From Candidatus Yaniella excrementavium (GTDB taxonomy: Bacteria; Actinomycetota; Actinomycetes; Actinomycetales; Micrococcaceae): a stretch of DNA of 64,000 nucleotides. The notes beneath the pieces were generated by a model. The model did no database searches. It saw only the letters and a program-made list of their open reading frames with translations, and had not been told where the DNA came from. The stretch lies in assembly GCA_019115865.1 (NCBI GenBank), contig DXCT01000101.1, forward strand, positions 1 through 64,000, written 5' to 3'. Shown piece after piece: positions 26,793 to 35,117 of this stretch (positions within the stretch are counted from its first letter, which is position 1; every line of letters starts with the position of its first letter). Made by a program: the position numbers and the translations under genes.

Positions 26793-29700
26793 GTGAGTTT
26801 CGGACAAGGATTCGGCGGCATATTTGGCCGCCCGAATGATCCCTCCGGTGGCTCTGACGATTCCGGCGGTGCTGACCGCGGCAACGGTTTCTCGTCAGGC
26901 AGCGGAGGGTCGTCAGATGGCGATGCTAGAAGCAGCGGCGGCGCAGGTTCGCGTCGCCCAGGAGCGCTCCTGCTCACACTGATTATCCTCGGTGTGCTGG
27001 TGGCGCTCTTTGTACTATTTACCATGGTCTACACCGAGGTATTGTGGTTCAACCAACTAGGTTACCAGCAGGTTTTCTGGACCGAGTACATCACCAAGGC
27101 AATATTATTTGTTGCCGCCGGTTTGGTTATGGCAGCGATTACCTGGTTGGCGTTACACCTGGCCTATAAATATCGCCCCAAGAACCTGGCAGGGCAACTG
27201 CGCCGTAATGTTGAGCAGTACCAGAAACAGCTTGAACCGATCCGCCGTCTGGTGTTCATTGGTGCTCCAATTCTCATTGGGTTCTTCGCTGGTACCGCCG
27301 CAATGAACGGCTGGGAACAGGTCTTACTGTTCTTCAACCAGGTGCCATACGGTATGGAGGATCCAGAGTTTGGTCTGGACATGACTTTCTACATGGCCAC
27401 GCTGCCCTTCTTGAACACCTTGGTCTCGTTCCTGGTGTCTGTCGTGTTGGTCTCAGGTATCGCCGGTCTGATTGTGCATTACCTCTATGGCGGAGTGCGT
27501 ATCGAAGAAGGCTCGGGGATTACTGTTGAGCGCGCCGCGCGCTTGCATATTTTGATCTTTGCCGGTGTTTACATGTTGCTGCAGGCTGGGCGCTTCTGGC
27601 TCAACCGCTATGGCACACTCCAGGACCAGTCGGGTAACTGGGCAGGTGCGATGTACACCGACGTCAACGCGGTCATTCCTACGTCTACGATTTTGGCGAT
27701 CGCCGCGATTTTGATTATCGGTTTGTTCATCGCAACCATGGTCACCGGTCGGTGGCGCCTATCGATTATTGGTGTCGCTGGTTTCCTCGTGGCTGCCTTG
27801 ATCGCCGGTGCGATTTACCCCTTCCTGATTCAGGAGTACCGGGTAGGACCAACCGAGCAGACCATGGAAGCTGAATACATCGAGCGAAACATTGAATTCA
27901 CTCGTGAAGGCTATGACGTTGCCGATGTCGAATACACCGATTACGCGGGTGAAACCGCCGCGGAACGTGGCGCACTTGCCGGTGACGCTGCTACCACGGC
28001 AAACGTCCGTCTGATGGACCCGAATCTGCTGAGCCAGACCTTTGGTCAACTCGAGCAGTTCCGTCCCTACTATTCGTTCCCGGACACCCTGCACGTTGAT
28101 CGCTATGAGATCGACGGCGAAGTCCGAGATGCTGTGTTGGCTGCCCGTGAAGTAAATCCTCCCGGAGATGACTCGTGGGTCAACCAACATGTGATTTACA
28201 CTCATGGTTACGGCATTGTTGCCGCGGATGCTTCCGAAGTTGGCGGCGGGGGACGGCCATCGTTCCTGCTGTCCGGCATTCCAACTTCCGGTGTACTGGC
28301 CTCAGAAGAAGACTACGAACCCCGTATCTACTTCGGCCAAAACTCACCCGACTATTCCATTGTCGGTAAAGAAGAAGGCGAACCAGACCGTGAACGCGAC
28401 CGTCCTCAGGAAACAGGGTCGGACCAAGATACGTCCTACACCTTCTCCGGTGACGGCGGTCCAGCCGTTGGCGGCTTGTTCAACCAGTTGGCCTTCGCTA
28501 TCAAATTCGGGGCAACCGAAATTGTGTTGTCACAGGACGTGAACTCAGAGTCACAAATTCTCTTCGACCGCGATCCTGTGGAGCGCGTTGAAAAAGTGGC
28601 ACCGTATCTGGAAGTGGATACCAACACCTACCCGGCTATCGTTGACGACGAAGTTCAGTGGATCGTAGATGGGTACACCACCTCGGATGCTTTCCCATAC
28701 TCTGATCAGTCCCAGTTGGAATCGGCTACCACCGATGCTCTCAATGTTGATCAGAACCTCACCCTGACCGGTCAAGTGAACTACATCCGCAACTCGGTCA
28801 AAGCGACCGTAAACGCCTACGACGGTTCGGTGACCCTCTATGCCTGGGAACCAGAAGATCCACTGTTGCAGGCATGGATGGAAGTCTATGACGGCACCGT
28901 GAAACCGTATTCGGAAATGTCGGCTGATCTGATGGAGCACATCCGCTACCCGCAGGATATGTTCAAGGTTCAGCGTGAACAACTGGCTCGGTACCACGTA
29001 GATGATCCAGGAGATTTCTACGAAAATAACGATGCTTGGTCTATTCCAGACGACCCAACCTCAGGGGCCGAAAACGACGTCAAGCTGCCGCCGTATTACA
29101 TGACGATGCAGATGCCTGGTCAGGATCCGGCGTTCCAGCTGACGACACCATTTATCCCACAAGAACGTGAGGGTGTAGCTCAGCGAAATGTCCTGTACGG
29201 ATTCTTGGGTGCTAATGGTGACGCGGGAACCGGTGAAGACGGCGTCAAAGCCGAAGGCTACGGCCACTTGCAGATGCTTGAACTGCCACGCCAGACCACA
29301 ACCCCAGGTCCTGGACAGGCGCAGAACAACTTCAACTCTGATGACACGGTTTCCCGTGAACTCAACCTGCTGCGTCAAGGTGCTTCTGACGTGATCAACG
29401 GCAACATGATTACCCTGCCGGTCGCGCAAGGTATCCTCTATGTCCAGCCGGTTTACGTTCGTTCAACCGGTGAAACGTCTTATCCAGTCCTGCGAAAGGT
29501 GCTGGTGGCATTCGGTGATGAGGTCGGCTTCGCGGATACCTTCGCGGAGGCTCTCGACCAGGTCTTTGAAGGCGATGCCGGTGCAGAGACTCCAGAGGAA
29601 CAGCAGGCAGAAGAGCCAGCTGAAACCGACGGCGAAGAGGGCACTGAAGAATCAGATCAGGCCGAACCACCAATGGCCGATGCCCCATCTGCACAGCTTG

Positions 29701-29900
29701 CCGAGGCTCTTGAAGACGCACGCGATGCGATGGCACGTTCGGATGAAGCCATGGCCGATGGTGACTGGGCAGCATACGGTCAGGCGCAAGCTGATCTGCA
29801 AGCTGCACTGGAACGCGCGATCGAACTCGACGAAGGTGAAGCACCAGCAGAAGACGAAGGTGACGCTGATAACAGCGACACCGAAAACGGCTCTGACTAA
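26793..29900 (+). CDS. UPF0182-family large membrane protein
   Basis: 1035 aa, matching the UPF0182 (Rv3193c-like) family. The first 60 residues are Gly/Ser-rich. About seven membrane segments follow to roughly residue 340, then a long extracytoplasmic domain, and finally an Asp/Glu/Ala-rich tail (the last 100 residues or so). Family features include GRPSFLLSGIP, PRIYFGQ and VPYLEVDTNTYPA-like segments (here APYLEVDTNTYPAIV). The start is GTG 26793 with AGGGA upstream. Function is unknown across the family; being the largest membrane protein here and conserved next to a PDZ protease suggests an envelope role, which is inference. Confidence 0.9.
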   Translation: MSFGQGFGGIFGRPNDPSGGSDDSGGADRGNGFSSGSGGSSDGDARSSGGAGSRRPGALLLTLIILGVLVALFVLFTMVYTEVLWFNQLGYQQVFWTEYITKAILFVAAGLVMAAITWLALHLAYKYRPKNLAGQLRRNVEQYQKQLEPIRRLVFIGAPILIGFFAGTAAMNGWEQVLLFFNQVPYGMEDPEFGLDMTFYMATLPFLNTLVSFLVSVVLVSGIAGLIVHYLYGGVRIEEGSGITVERAARLHILIFAGVYMLLQAGRFWLNRYGTLQDQSGNWAGAMYTDVNAVIPTSTILAIAAILIIGLFIATMVTGRWRLSIIGVAGFLVAALIAGAIYPFLIQEYRVGPTEQTMEAEYIERNIEFTREGYDVADVEYTDYAGETAAERGALAGDAATTANVRLMDPNLLSQTFGQLEQFRPYYSFPDTLHVDRYEIDGEVRDAVLAAREVNPPGDDSWVNQHVIYTHGYGIVAADASEVGGGGRPSFLLSGIPTSGVLASEEDYEPRIYFGQNSPDYSIVGKEEGEPDRERDRPQETGSDQDTSYTFSGDGGPAVGGLFNQLAFAIKFGATEIVLSQDVNSESQILFDRDPVERVEKVAPYLEVDTNTYPAIVDDEVQWIVDGYTTSDAFPYSDQSQLESATTDALNVDQNLTLTGQVNYIRNSVKATVNAYDGSVTLYAWEPEDPLLQAWMEVYDGTVKPYSEMSADLMEHIRYPQDMFKVQREQLARYHVDDPGDFYENNDAWSIPDDPTSGAENDVKLPPYYMTMQMPGQDPAFQLTTPFIPQEREGVAQRNVLYGFLGANGDAGTGEDGVKAEGYGHLQMLELPRQTTTPGPGQAQNNFNSDDTVSRELNLLRQGASDVINGNMITLPVAQGILYVQPVYVRSTGETSYPVLRKVLVAFGDEVGFADTFAEALDQVFEGDAGAETPEEQQAEEPAETDGEEGTEESDQAEPPMADAPSAQLAEALEDARDAMARSDEAMADGDWAAYGQAQADLQAALERAIELDEGEAPAEDEGDADNSDTENGSD

Positions 29901-29923
29901 GGGTTATGAGCTGAATCGTCAGT

Positions 29924-29952
29924 TTGCATTCCATTTCCGCGGTGTGTAGAGT
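29924..29952 (+). promoter_or_regulatory. Promoter of the initiator tRNA gene
   Basis: TTGCAT (29924-29929) and TAGAGT (29947-29952) are separated by exactly 17 bases, with the mature tRNA beginning 13 bases further on. Confidence 0.65.
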
Positions 29953-29964
29953 GTAACTACACGC

Positions 29965-30038
29965 CGCGGGGTGGAGCAGTTCGGTAGCTCGTCGGGCTCA
30001 TAACCCGAAGGCCGCAGGTTCAAATCCTGCCCCCGCAA
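29965..30038 (+). tRNA. Initiator tRNA-fMet (CAT anticodon)
   Basis: A complete cloverleaf: acceptor strands CGCGGGG/CCCCGCA, anticodon loop CTCATAA and T-arm GCAGG-TTCAAAT-CCTGC. Two hallmarks identify it as the initiator: the unpaired C1-A72 end of the acceptor, and three consecutive G-C pairs closing the anticodon stem (GGG/CCC). CCA is not encoded (CGA follows the discriminator A), so a CCA-adding enzyme is needed. It has its own promoter and terminator. Confidence 0.97.
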
Positions 30039-30052
30039 CGAGTAAAAGAAAA

Positions 30053-30078
30053 GCCCCCGACATTGTCGGGGGCTTTTT
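30053..30078 (+). terminator. Intrinsic terminator after the tRNA
   Basis: A 9-bp perfect stem GCCCCCGAC/GTCGGGGGC with a three-base loop is followed directly by TTTTT. It is preceded by AAAGAAAA, so it may partly work in both directions. Confidence 0.95.
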
Positions 30079-30185
30079 GCATGCCTGGAGTAGCTGTACA
30101 CCCCACGCACAGCTTGCATGGTGAAACCCTTCGGGCGACGTTCAGAAAGCTGTACCAAAATAGTCCTGTTAGGAAAGGACGGATC

Positions 30186-31478
30186 ATGAACGATAACTGG
30201 TCAGATGAGGCCCGCGAGCAAAGTCACCGAGACGAACAGCCCACAGAAACTCTTGGGCAAACACCACCGCCGCCTCCGCCAACATCGGCCGCTCCGCATT
30301 GGTCTGATCAACCTTCTGAACCGTCACAATCCAAATCACGTGGATTCCGTTGGCCCGTACTGATCACCGGTGTGGTCTTAGCGGCAGTGCTTGGTGGTGG
30401 AGCCGGTGGCGTCGCCGTATACTATGCCGGCTCTACCGGTGCGACCAGCAGTGAAAGTGTCCAGGAGTCTCCACAGCTCAACCGTACCGAGGATGTCACA
30501 CCAACCACCGAAGCAGCCGCTACCGCTTCGCCTTCCGTTGTGACCTTGTCGGTTGGTGGGGATGAGGCCCAAGGTTCAGGCTCAGGGGTCATTCTGGACA
30601 ACGAGGGACACATCCTCACGAATAGTCACGTGGTCACCCTTGGTGGACAAACCGCAGCAGCCAACGTGCAGGTGCAAACCTCTGAGGGGCAAGTGCACCA
30701 AGCTGAAGTTGTCGGTACCGACCCGATGTCTGATCTGGCCGTCATTAAAATTGACGCAGAAGGGCTCACACCAATCGAAATGGGTTCCGCTGAAGATTTG
30801 AATGTAGGGGATCAAGCCGTGGCTATCGGGGCACCGATGGGTCTTTCCGGGACGGTCACCGAGGGGATTATCTCCAACCTTGACCGGACCATATCCGTGG
30901 CATCTTCGGCCGTACCGGAAGAACCCGAGATGCCTGAACAGGAGAGCCCGTTTGAATTCGGTCTCCCCGAGAACCAAGAAGTGCCCGCGGAACAAGGTCA
31001 AATCCACTTGAACGTGATTCAATCTGACGCAGCCATCAATCCGGGTAACTCCGGTGGTGCTCTGGTGGACCACGCTGGGCGCCTGATTGGCATCAACGTC
31101 GCCATTGCCACCCGCACCGAGGGCAACGTGGGTTTGGGGTTTGCTATTCCTGCTGACTACGCTCAGCGCATTGCCGATGAGCTCATTGAAAACGGTGAAG
31201 CCTCCCACGGCATGTTGGGCGTGTCTATTGTCCCGTCAGGGGATCAGAACATCTCAGCTGGTGCACGTGTTGTTGAAGTAGTGGAAGACGGTCCGGCTGC
31301 CGGTGCGGACCTTGAGGCAGACGATATTATTACTGCGGTCGACGGAAAATCGGTGACAGATCCAGGCGCCCTGTCTGCAACAGTGCGAGAATATCCGGCC
31401 GGTTCCGAAGTCGAGCTGACCGTTGTACGTGACGGGGAAGAATTTACTGAAATGCTGCAATTGGGCGGTATGAACTAG
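30186..31478 (+). CDS. HtrA/DegP-type membrane serine protease with PDZ domain
   Basis: A 430-aa envelope quality-control protease. A Pro-rich cytoplasmic N-terminus (PPPPPP near residues 27-32) is followed by one membrane segment (about 56-79). The trypsin-like domain has catalytic His148 (LTNSHVV), Asp183 (DPMSDLAVIK) and Ser289 (NPGNSGGALV). A C-terminal PDZ domain (residues about 345-425) contains AAGADLEADDIITAVDGK. ATG 30186 is preceded by GGAAAGGACGG; the longer in-frame version would run through the tRNA terminator. It is followed 15 bases later by a PIG-L gene. Confidence 0.93.
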   Translation: MNDNWSDEAREQSHRDEQPTETLGQTPPPPPPTSAAPHWSDQPSEPSQSKSRGFRWPVLITGVVLAAVLGGGAGGVAVYYAGSTGATSSESVQESPQLNRTEDVTPTTEAAATASPSVVTLSVGGDEAQGSGSGVILDNEGHILTNSHVVTLGGQTAAANVQVQTSEGQVHQAEVVGTDPMSDLAVIKIDAEGLTPIEMGSAEDLNVGDQAVAIGAPMGLSGTVTEGIISNLDRTISVASSAVPEEPEMPEQESPFEFGLPENQEVPAEQGQIHLNVIQSDAAINPGNSGGALVDHAGRLIGINVAIATRTEGNVGLGFAIPADYAQRIADELIENGEASHGMLGVSIVPSGDQNISAGARVVEVVEDGPAAGADLEADDIITAVDGKSVTDPGALSATVREYPAGSEVELTVVRDGEEFTEMLQLGGMN

Positions 31479-31493
31479 GGCTAGACTGGGCAT

Positions 31494-32246
31494 ATGCAAC
31501 CCGTATATGCCCATGACCTGGTGAAAAGGTCAGAAATTTCTCGTGTACTTGTTATCGCAGCACACCCCGACGATATTGATTTTGGCGCGGCCTCAACCAT
31601 TGCTGCACTCACCGCCTCCGGTGTGGAAGTGACCTACTGTCTGGTTACGTCCGGTGACGCTGGTGGTTTCGAACTCGACCACTCCCCAGAAGCCATGATC
31701 GCACGGCGGGAGCAGGAACAACGCGATGCGGCGAAAGTCGTGGGTGTCCACGACGTCCGATACCTGAAGCATCTGGACGGCTATGTTGAGCCCAATCATG
31801 CGTTGGTCTCTGAGCTAGTCGCACTCATGCGTCAAGTACAACCCGACATCGTGATCAGTCAGCACCCCCAACGCAACTGGGACCGTCTGCAAGCATCACA
31901 TCCCGACCATATTGCGGTGGGTGAGGCGACGGTACGAGCCGTCTACCCGGCCGTGGAGAATCCTTTTGCTTACCCGGATCTGGGGCACCTACCAGCCTTC
32001 CGCATTGGACAACTGTGGATGATGGGTGCGCCCGCCGATCTGGTGAATCTGTGCGTTGACATTACCGACTACGTCGATATGAAACTCGAGGCGCTGCACC
32101 AACACAACTCCCAACACCCGGACCCCGCCGCTATGGACGCACGAGTTCGTAGCGCATTGGAATCGAATCATCCCGATGCTGGACGTGCTGCTGAAGTGTT
32201 CCACGTGGCCGCCATCAATGACGAAACGACGTTTGCTGGATTTTAG
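31494..32246 (+). CDS. PIG-L/LmbE-type zinc deacetylase
   Basis: A 250-aa hydrolase of the PIG-L family, which removes acetyl groups from N-acetyl sugars or cleaves mycothiol conjugates. Metal and catalytic residues are seen in AAHPDDIDFGA and in SHPDHIAVGEA. The nearest actinobacterial functions are MshB (mycothiol synthesis) and Mca (mycothiol conjugate amidase), but nothing visible separates these from other PIG-L enzymes. An 8-bp inverted repeat (GGGCATAT 31488-31495, ATATGCCC 31505-31512) covers the ATG. GTG 31521 is an alternative start. The stop shares four bases with the convergent sigma/anti-sigma gene. Confidence 0.87.
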   Translation: MQPVYAHDLVKRSEISRVLVIAAHPDDIDFGAASTIAALTASGVEVTYCLVTSGDAGGFELDHSPEAMIARREQEQRDAAKVVGVHDVRYLKHLDGYVEPNHALVSELVALMRQVQPDIVISQHPQRNWDRLQASHPDHIAVGEATVRAVYPAVENPFAYPDLGHLPAFRIGQLWMMGAPADLVNLCVDITDYVDMKLEALHQHNSQHPDPAAMDARVRSALESNHPDAGRAAEVFHVAAINDETTFAGF

Positions 32247-33619
32247 TCTTGCATCGACATCTCAACGACTGCGGTGCCAGACGGTGTTTCCGATCCGGTC
32301 TCGGGTTCTACCGTGATCCACAGTAGCTCATAGGCTGCTACACCCCGGAACTCCACCTCGTCGTTCTCGAGGTCCTCGGCGGTGTAGGTGTCAACGGAAA
32401 CTACCGATCCCCCGGGTTCTTCGAAGAGCCACACCTGGTAGGTCTCGTCTTCGGAAAGCTCCGGGATATTTTCAAAGGTCAAATAGGCCGCATCTTCGGA
32501 AGCCGAGAAGTGTCCGGTGGCGGTACCGTCTTCCATTTCGGCGTCAACGGTGACGGTATCGTCAGCATCATCGACACTGCTGCGGATACGCAGGTCACCG
32601 GTATTCAAGAAGATCACTGCGGCCAAGACGGCGATAACCAGCACAATGCCGACCACGATAAACATCGTGCGGCTACGACGCTGCTGTTCAGGGTCTTCTT
32701 CGACTTCGTATTCTTCAACGCCTTCGATAAAACCAATCCCGACGTTTTGTTCTGGCAGCTGATCAAGAACCGAATCCAAAAGCGATGCTGGCGGATGAGC
32801 AGAGACGCGACGGTAGGCCCAGGTGAGCATGCGCTGGAACAGTGCGTGCCGGGCGCGCAACTGTGCCGCGACATCACGGTCCTGGCGGTTGATCCAGGCT
32901 TCTACAGCAACTGAGTCGTCATCATCGAGAGCTTGTAAGGCGTTCAGTGTAGCCAATTCGGTGCCGAGGCCAACCTGGAGGTCAGCTTCGACGTTGTCCG
33001 AAAACGCGGCGGTCTGGCCGCCTGAAGAGGATAGCGAACCGGTGACTCGGGTGGTCAGCAGCGGATCGTTGTCGACACTAGTGCGACCGGTGATCTCTGT
33101 CTGATAGTGCCGCGTCAACCGGATGGTGGCATCCCGAAGCCGAGATTTGAACGTTGGTACGGCAACGTTGAGCTCTGCGGCTGCCTCGTTGACCGTACGG
33201 CCGCCCAGCCAGATGGTGGTCAAAGCCAGTGCCTGTGCATCAGTGAGGGGTTCAAGTTCTTTGAGCCGGGACGCAACGGCCTGCATACGATCAACATCGC
33301 CTACGTCCTGGGCGTCAGGACGGTGATAGCGGCCGATTTGTTGGGCAATGGAGTTAATCCAGGCAACTACGGTTCGGTCTCGGGCCTGTTCATCGGCGTG
33401 ATCGACATTGAAGTCAAATGTGAAATGTGGTGCCTGACGCCAGAGCGAGGTATACGCATCAGTCGTGGCTTGCATGGCGTCATGTTCGATTGGAAAAAGT
33501 ACGGTGAGCATGCCGTAGACCTGCGGTGACGTGAGATCATAGAGCGCAGCAAAAGCTGCGGTGTCGTCGTCGCCGGCAAGCTTCAAGAGTTGGGCTGGTC
33601 CCGGAGTTTGAGTTTCCAT
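32243..33619 (-). CDS. Fused ECF sigma factor and RskA-like membrane anti-sigma factor
   Basis: A single uninterrupted 458-aa ORF. Residues about 20-100 resemble an ECF (SigK-like) sigma-2 domain (AFAALYDLTSPQVYGML...AWINSIAQQIGRYHR). Residues about 125-172 resemble sigma-4 (LTDAQALALTTIWLGGRTVNEAAAELNVA, then FKSRLRDATIRL). A linker to about 220 leads into an anti-sigma-like segment (LATLNALQALDDDDSVAVEAWI). One membrane helix lies at about 319-338, and an extracytoplasmic RskA C-terminal domain at about 345-455 includes ETYQVWLFEEPGGSVVSVDTY. Normally these are two neighbouring genes. The sigma-2 part is divergent, so promoter melting may be reduced. ATG 33619 (METQTPG) has only a weak GATAGAG upstream. 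If functional it would be a membrane-tethered sigma factor released by proteolysis; that is inference. Confidence 0.8.
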   Translation of the reverse strand: METQTPGPAQLLKLAGDDDTAAFAALYDLTSPQVYGMLTVLFPIEHDAMQATTDAYTSLWRQAPHFTFDFNVDHADEQARDRTVVAWINSIAQQIGRYHRPDAQDVGDVDRMQAVASRLKELEPLTDAQALALTTIWLGGRTVNEAAAELNVAVPTFKSRLRDATIRLTRHYQTEITGRTSVDNDPLLTTRVTGSLSSSGGQTAAFSDNVEADLQVGLGTELATLNALQALDDDDSVAVEAWINRQDRDVAAQLRARHALFQRMLTWAYRRVSAHPPASLLDSVLDQLPEQNVGIGFIEGVEEYEVEEDPEQQRRSRTMFIVVGIVLVIAVLAAVIFLNTGDLRIRSSVDDADDTVTVDAEMEDGTATGHFSASEDAAYLTFENIPELSEDETYQVWLFEEPGGSVVSVDTYTAEDLENDEVEFRGVAAYELLWITVEPETGSETPSGTAVVEMSMQD

Positions 33620-33676
33620 CTCTATCAGCTTATGAGGTGTTGTCGCACAGAGCACCCCGGCGCGCCATAGGGTAGC

Positions 33677-34186
33677 CTAACTCCCCGAAAATTCATGCTG
33701 TCGCCAGGCCTCATAGAGCACAATTGAAGCGGAATTTGCCAGGTTCAAGGAACGTCTTCCGGATTGCATAGGCAAAAAGACGGTATTGGTGATCATCGGG
33801 TCGGATAGTACGTCATTGTTTAGACCGACAGATTCCTTACCAAAAACCAGTACATCGCCGGGTTGATAGGCGACATCGTCATAACGCACATTACCGGTTC
33901 CGGTGAAGGCAAATACCCTGGTGGGTTGCAAGGCCTGCCAGGCGGAGGCGAGATCTGCGTGAACGGTTACCAGCGCTAAGTCGTGATAATCCAGGCCGGC
34001 ACGGCGCAGGTGTGCATCGTCAAAATTAAACCCCAGGGGTTCGACCAAGTGCAGTTCTGCTCCGGTAATCGCAGCGAGCCGGATGGCATTGCCGGTGTTG
34101 CCGGGAATCTCGGGTTGATGAAAGAGAACTCGAAACTTGGGGTTCGTCTCGTTGGGGGTACGTGGCGCGTTGGCGTGTGGATTCAT
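33677..34186 (-). CDS. trmL: tRNA (cytidine/uridine-34 2'-O)-methyltransferase TrmL
   Basis: A 169-aa SPOUT-class methyltransferase that modifies the wobble base of tRNA-Leu. Family motifs: FHQPEIPGNTGNAIRLAAIT near the N-terminus, LVFGKESVGL in the middle and LPMQSGRRSLNLANSASIVLYEAWRQ at the C-terminal trefoil knot that binds S-adenosylmethionine. The length is typical. ATG 34186 overlaps the stop of the upstream J-domain gene by four bases (ATGA), so the two are co-translated. Confidence 0.93.
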   Translation of the reverse strand: MNPHANAPRTPNETNPKFRVLFHQPEIPGNTGNAIRLAAITGAELHLVEPLGFNFDDAHLRRAGLDYHDLALVTVHADLASAWQALQPTRVFAFTGTGNVRYDDVAYQPGDVLVFGKESVGLNNDVLSDPMITNTVFLPMQSGRRSLNLANSASIVLYEAWRQHEFSGS

Positions 34187-35079
34187 AGTTTTGCTAGCAG
34201 CTGTCCCATCGCAGTCCGATCCACCACGTTGTGGTCACCGGTGCCGATAAAGAGTTTGATCTGACGGACCGCATCCATGATCGATGCGGGAGCTTCTGTG
34301 AGCCCGAGGGTGTTGAGTGAAACCGGCGCTTGAATTGTTGGTGCATGGGGGTTCGTAGAGAAGACTACGGCGAATCCACCGATTTCAAAATCTGGCAGCA
34401 ACTGCTGGAGCCCAGCGATAGCTTCGGATAGATCGGTCAGTTCTATACGTTTGCGCCCGGTGAGTGCGGTGCCGTTGAACTGGTAGATGTCCGGCGGGGC
34501 ATGGGCCACAGAAAATACTGCGACCTTCGTGCCACCAAGCACCACGGTGCTCAGCACATTGCGTCGAGACAACTTGACTCCATGGAAGATACGCAGCGCG
34601 GGTAGGGCCGAAGAAACCCGGGTTTGCAGCACCTGCGAGAGGCGACTGTGCAGGGTACGCTGTTTGCGTCCGAAAAAGCCACCCGGGATGGAGCCGTGAA
34701 CGACTTGTTGTGCCAATGGCGAATCCACGGTGACCGGTGGATTGCCCGGTAGTTGGACCGGCCCATCTGCCAAAGGCGGAATGAACCTGAGTGGCTCGGG
34801 TTGCTTCGACACATTCGGTCGGGTTTCGTAGGCACGCGCTGTTGGCTGTTGTGTCGTGGTTGAGCGCTGCTCAGCCGCACCGTTGGTGGTGGAATCAAGT
34901 TCAGACAATTGTTTCCAGGCCTTGGTGATCTCATCAAAGCGTGCTGCATCACCACCGCGATCAGGGTGGTGGCGTTTCGCTAAGGAAAGATAGGCTCGAC
35001 GGATCTGCTTTTCGCTGGCCGACGGACTGACCCCGAGCACCTGATAGGGGTCTGAACGGTTACTGAGATTGTCTGACAC
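34183..35079 (-). CDS. J-domain (DnaJ-like) protein
   Basis: 298 aa. The N-terminal 65 residues are a J domain (DPYQVLGVSPSASEKQIRRAY...) with the HPD tripeptide in KRHHPDRGGD, so it should stimulate a DnaK chaperone. There is no Gly/Phe region or zinc finger. After a Ser/Thr/Gln-rich linker, residues about 110-298 form an unknown domain with a conserved-looking segment LSRRNVLSTVVLGGTKVAVFSVAHAPP (split here by its loop), which looks like the nuclease-related/NERD-style fold seen in some actinobacterial J proteins; that comparison is weak. It is divergent from the cysteine desulfurase gene 38 bases away. Confidence 0.8.
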   Translation of the reverse strand: MSDNLSNRSDPYQVLGVSPSASEKQIRRAYLSLAKRHHPDRGGDAARFDEITKAWKQLSELDSTTNGAAEQRSTTTQQPTARAYETRPNVSKQPEPLRFIPPLADGPVQLPGNPPVTVDSPLAQQVVHGSIPGGFFGRKQRTLHSRLSQVLQTRVSSALPALRIFHGVKLSRRNVLSTVVLGGTKVAVFSVAHAPPDIYQFNGTALTGRKRIELTDLSEAIAGLQQLLPDFEIGGFAVVFSTNPHAPTIQAPVSLNTLGLTEAPASIMDAVRQIKLFIGTGDHNVVDRTAMGQLLAKL

Positions 35080-35117
35080 GGGCCATATTCTACCGGTCCT
35101 GTTCTAAACTGGAGGAC

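Noticed and set aside
30582-31208. Leftward ORF of 208 codons inside the HtrA gene
   Set aside because: Antisense to the conserved catalytic triad region; no start signal and no recognisable protein.
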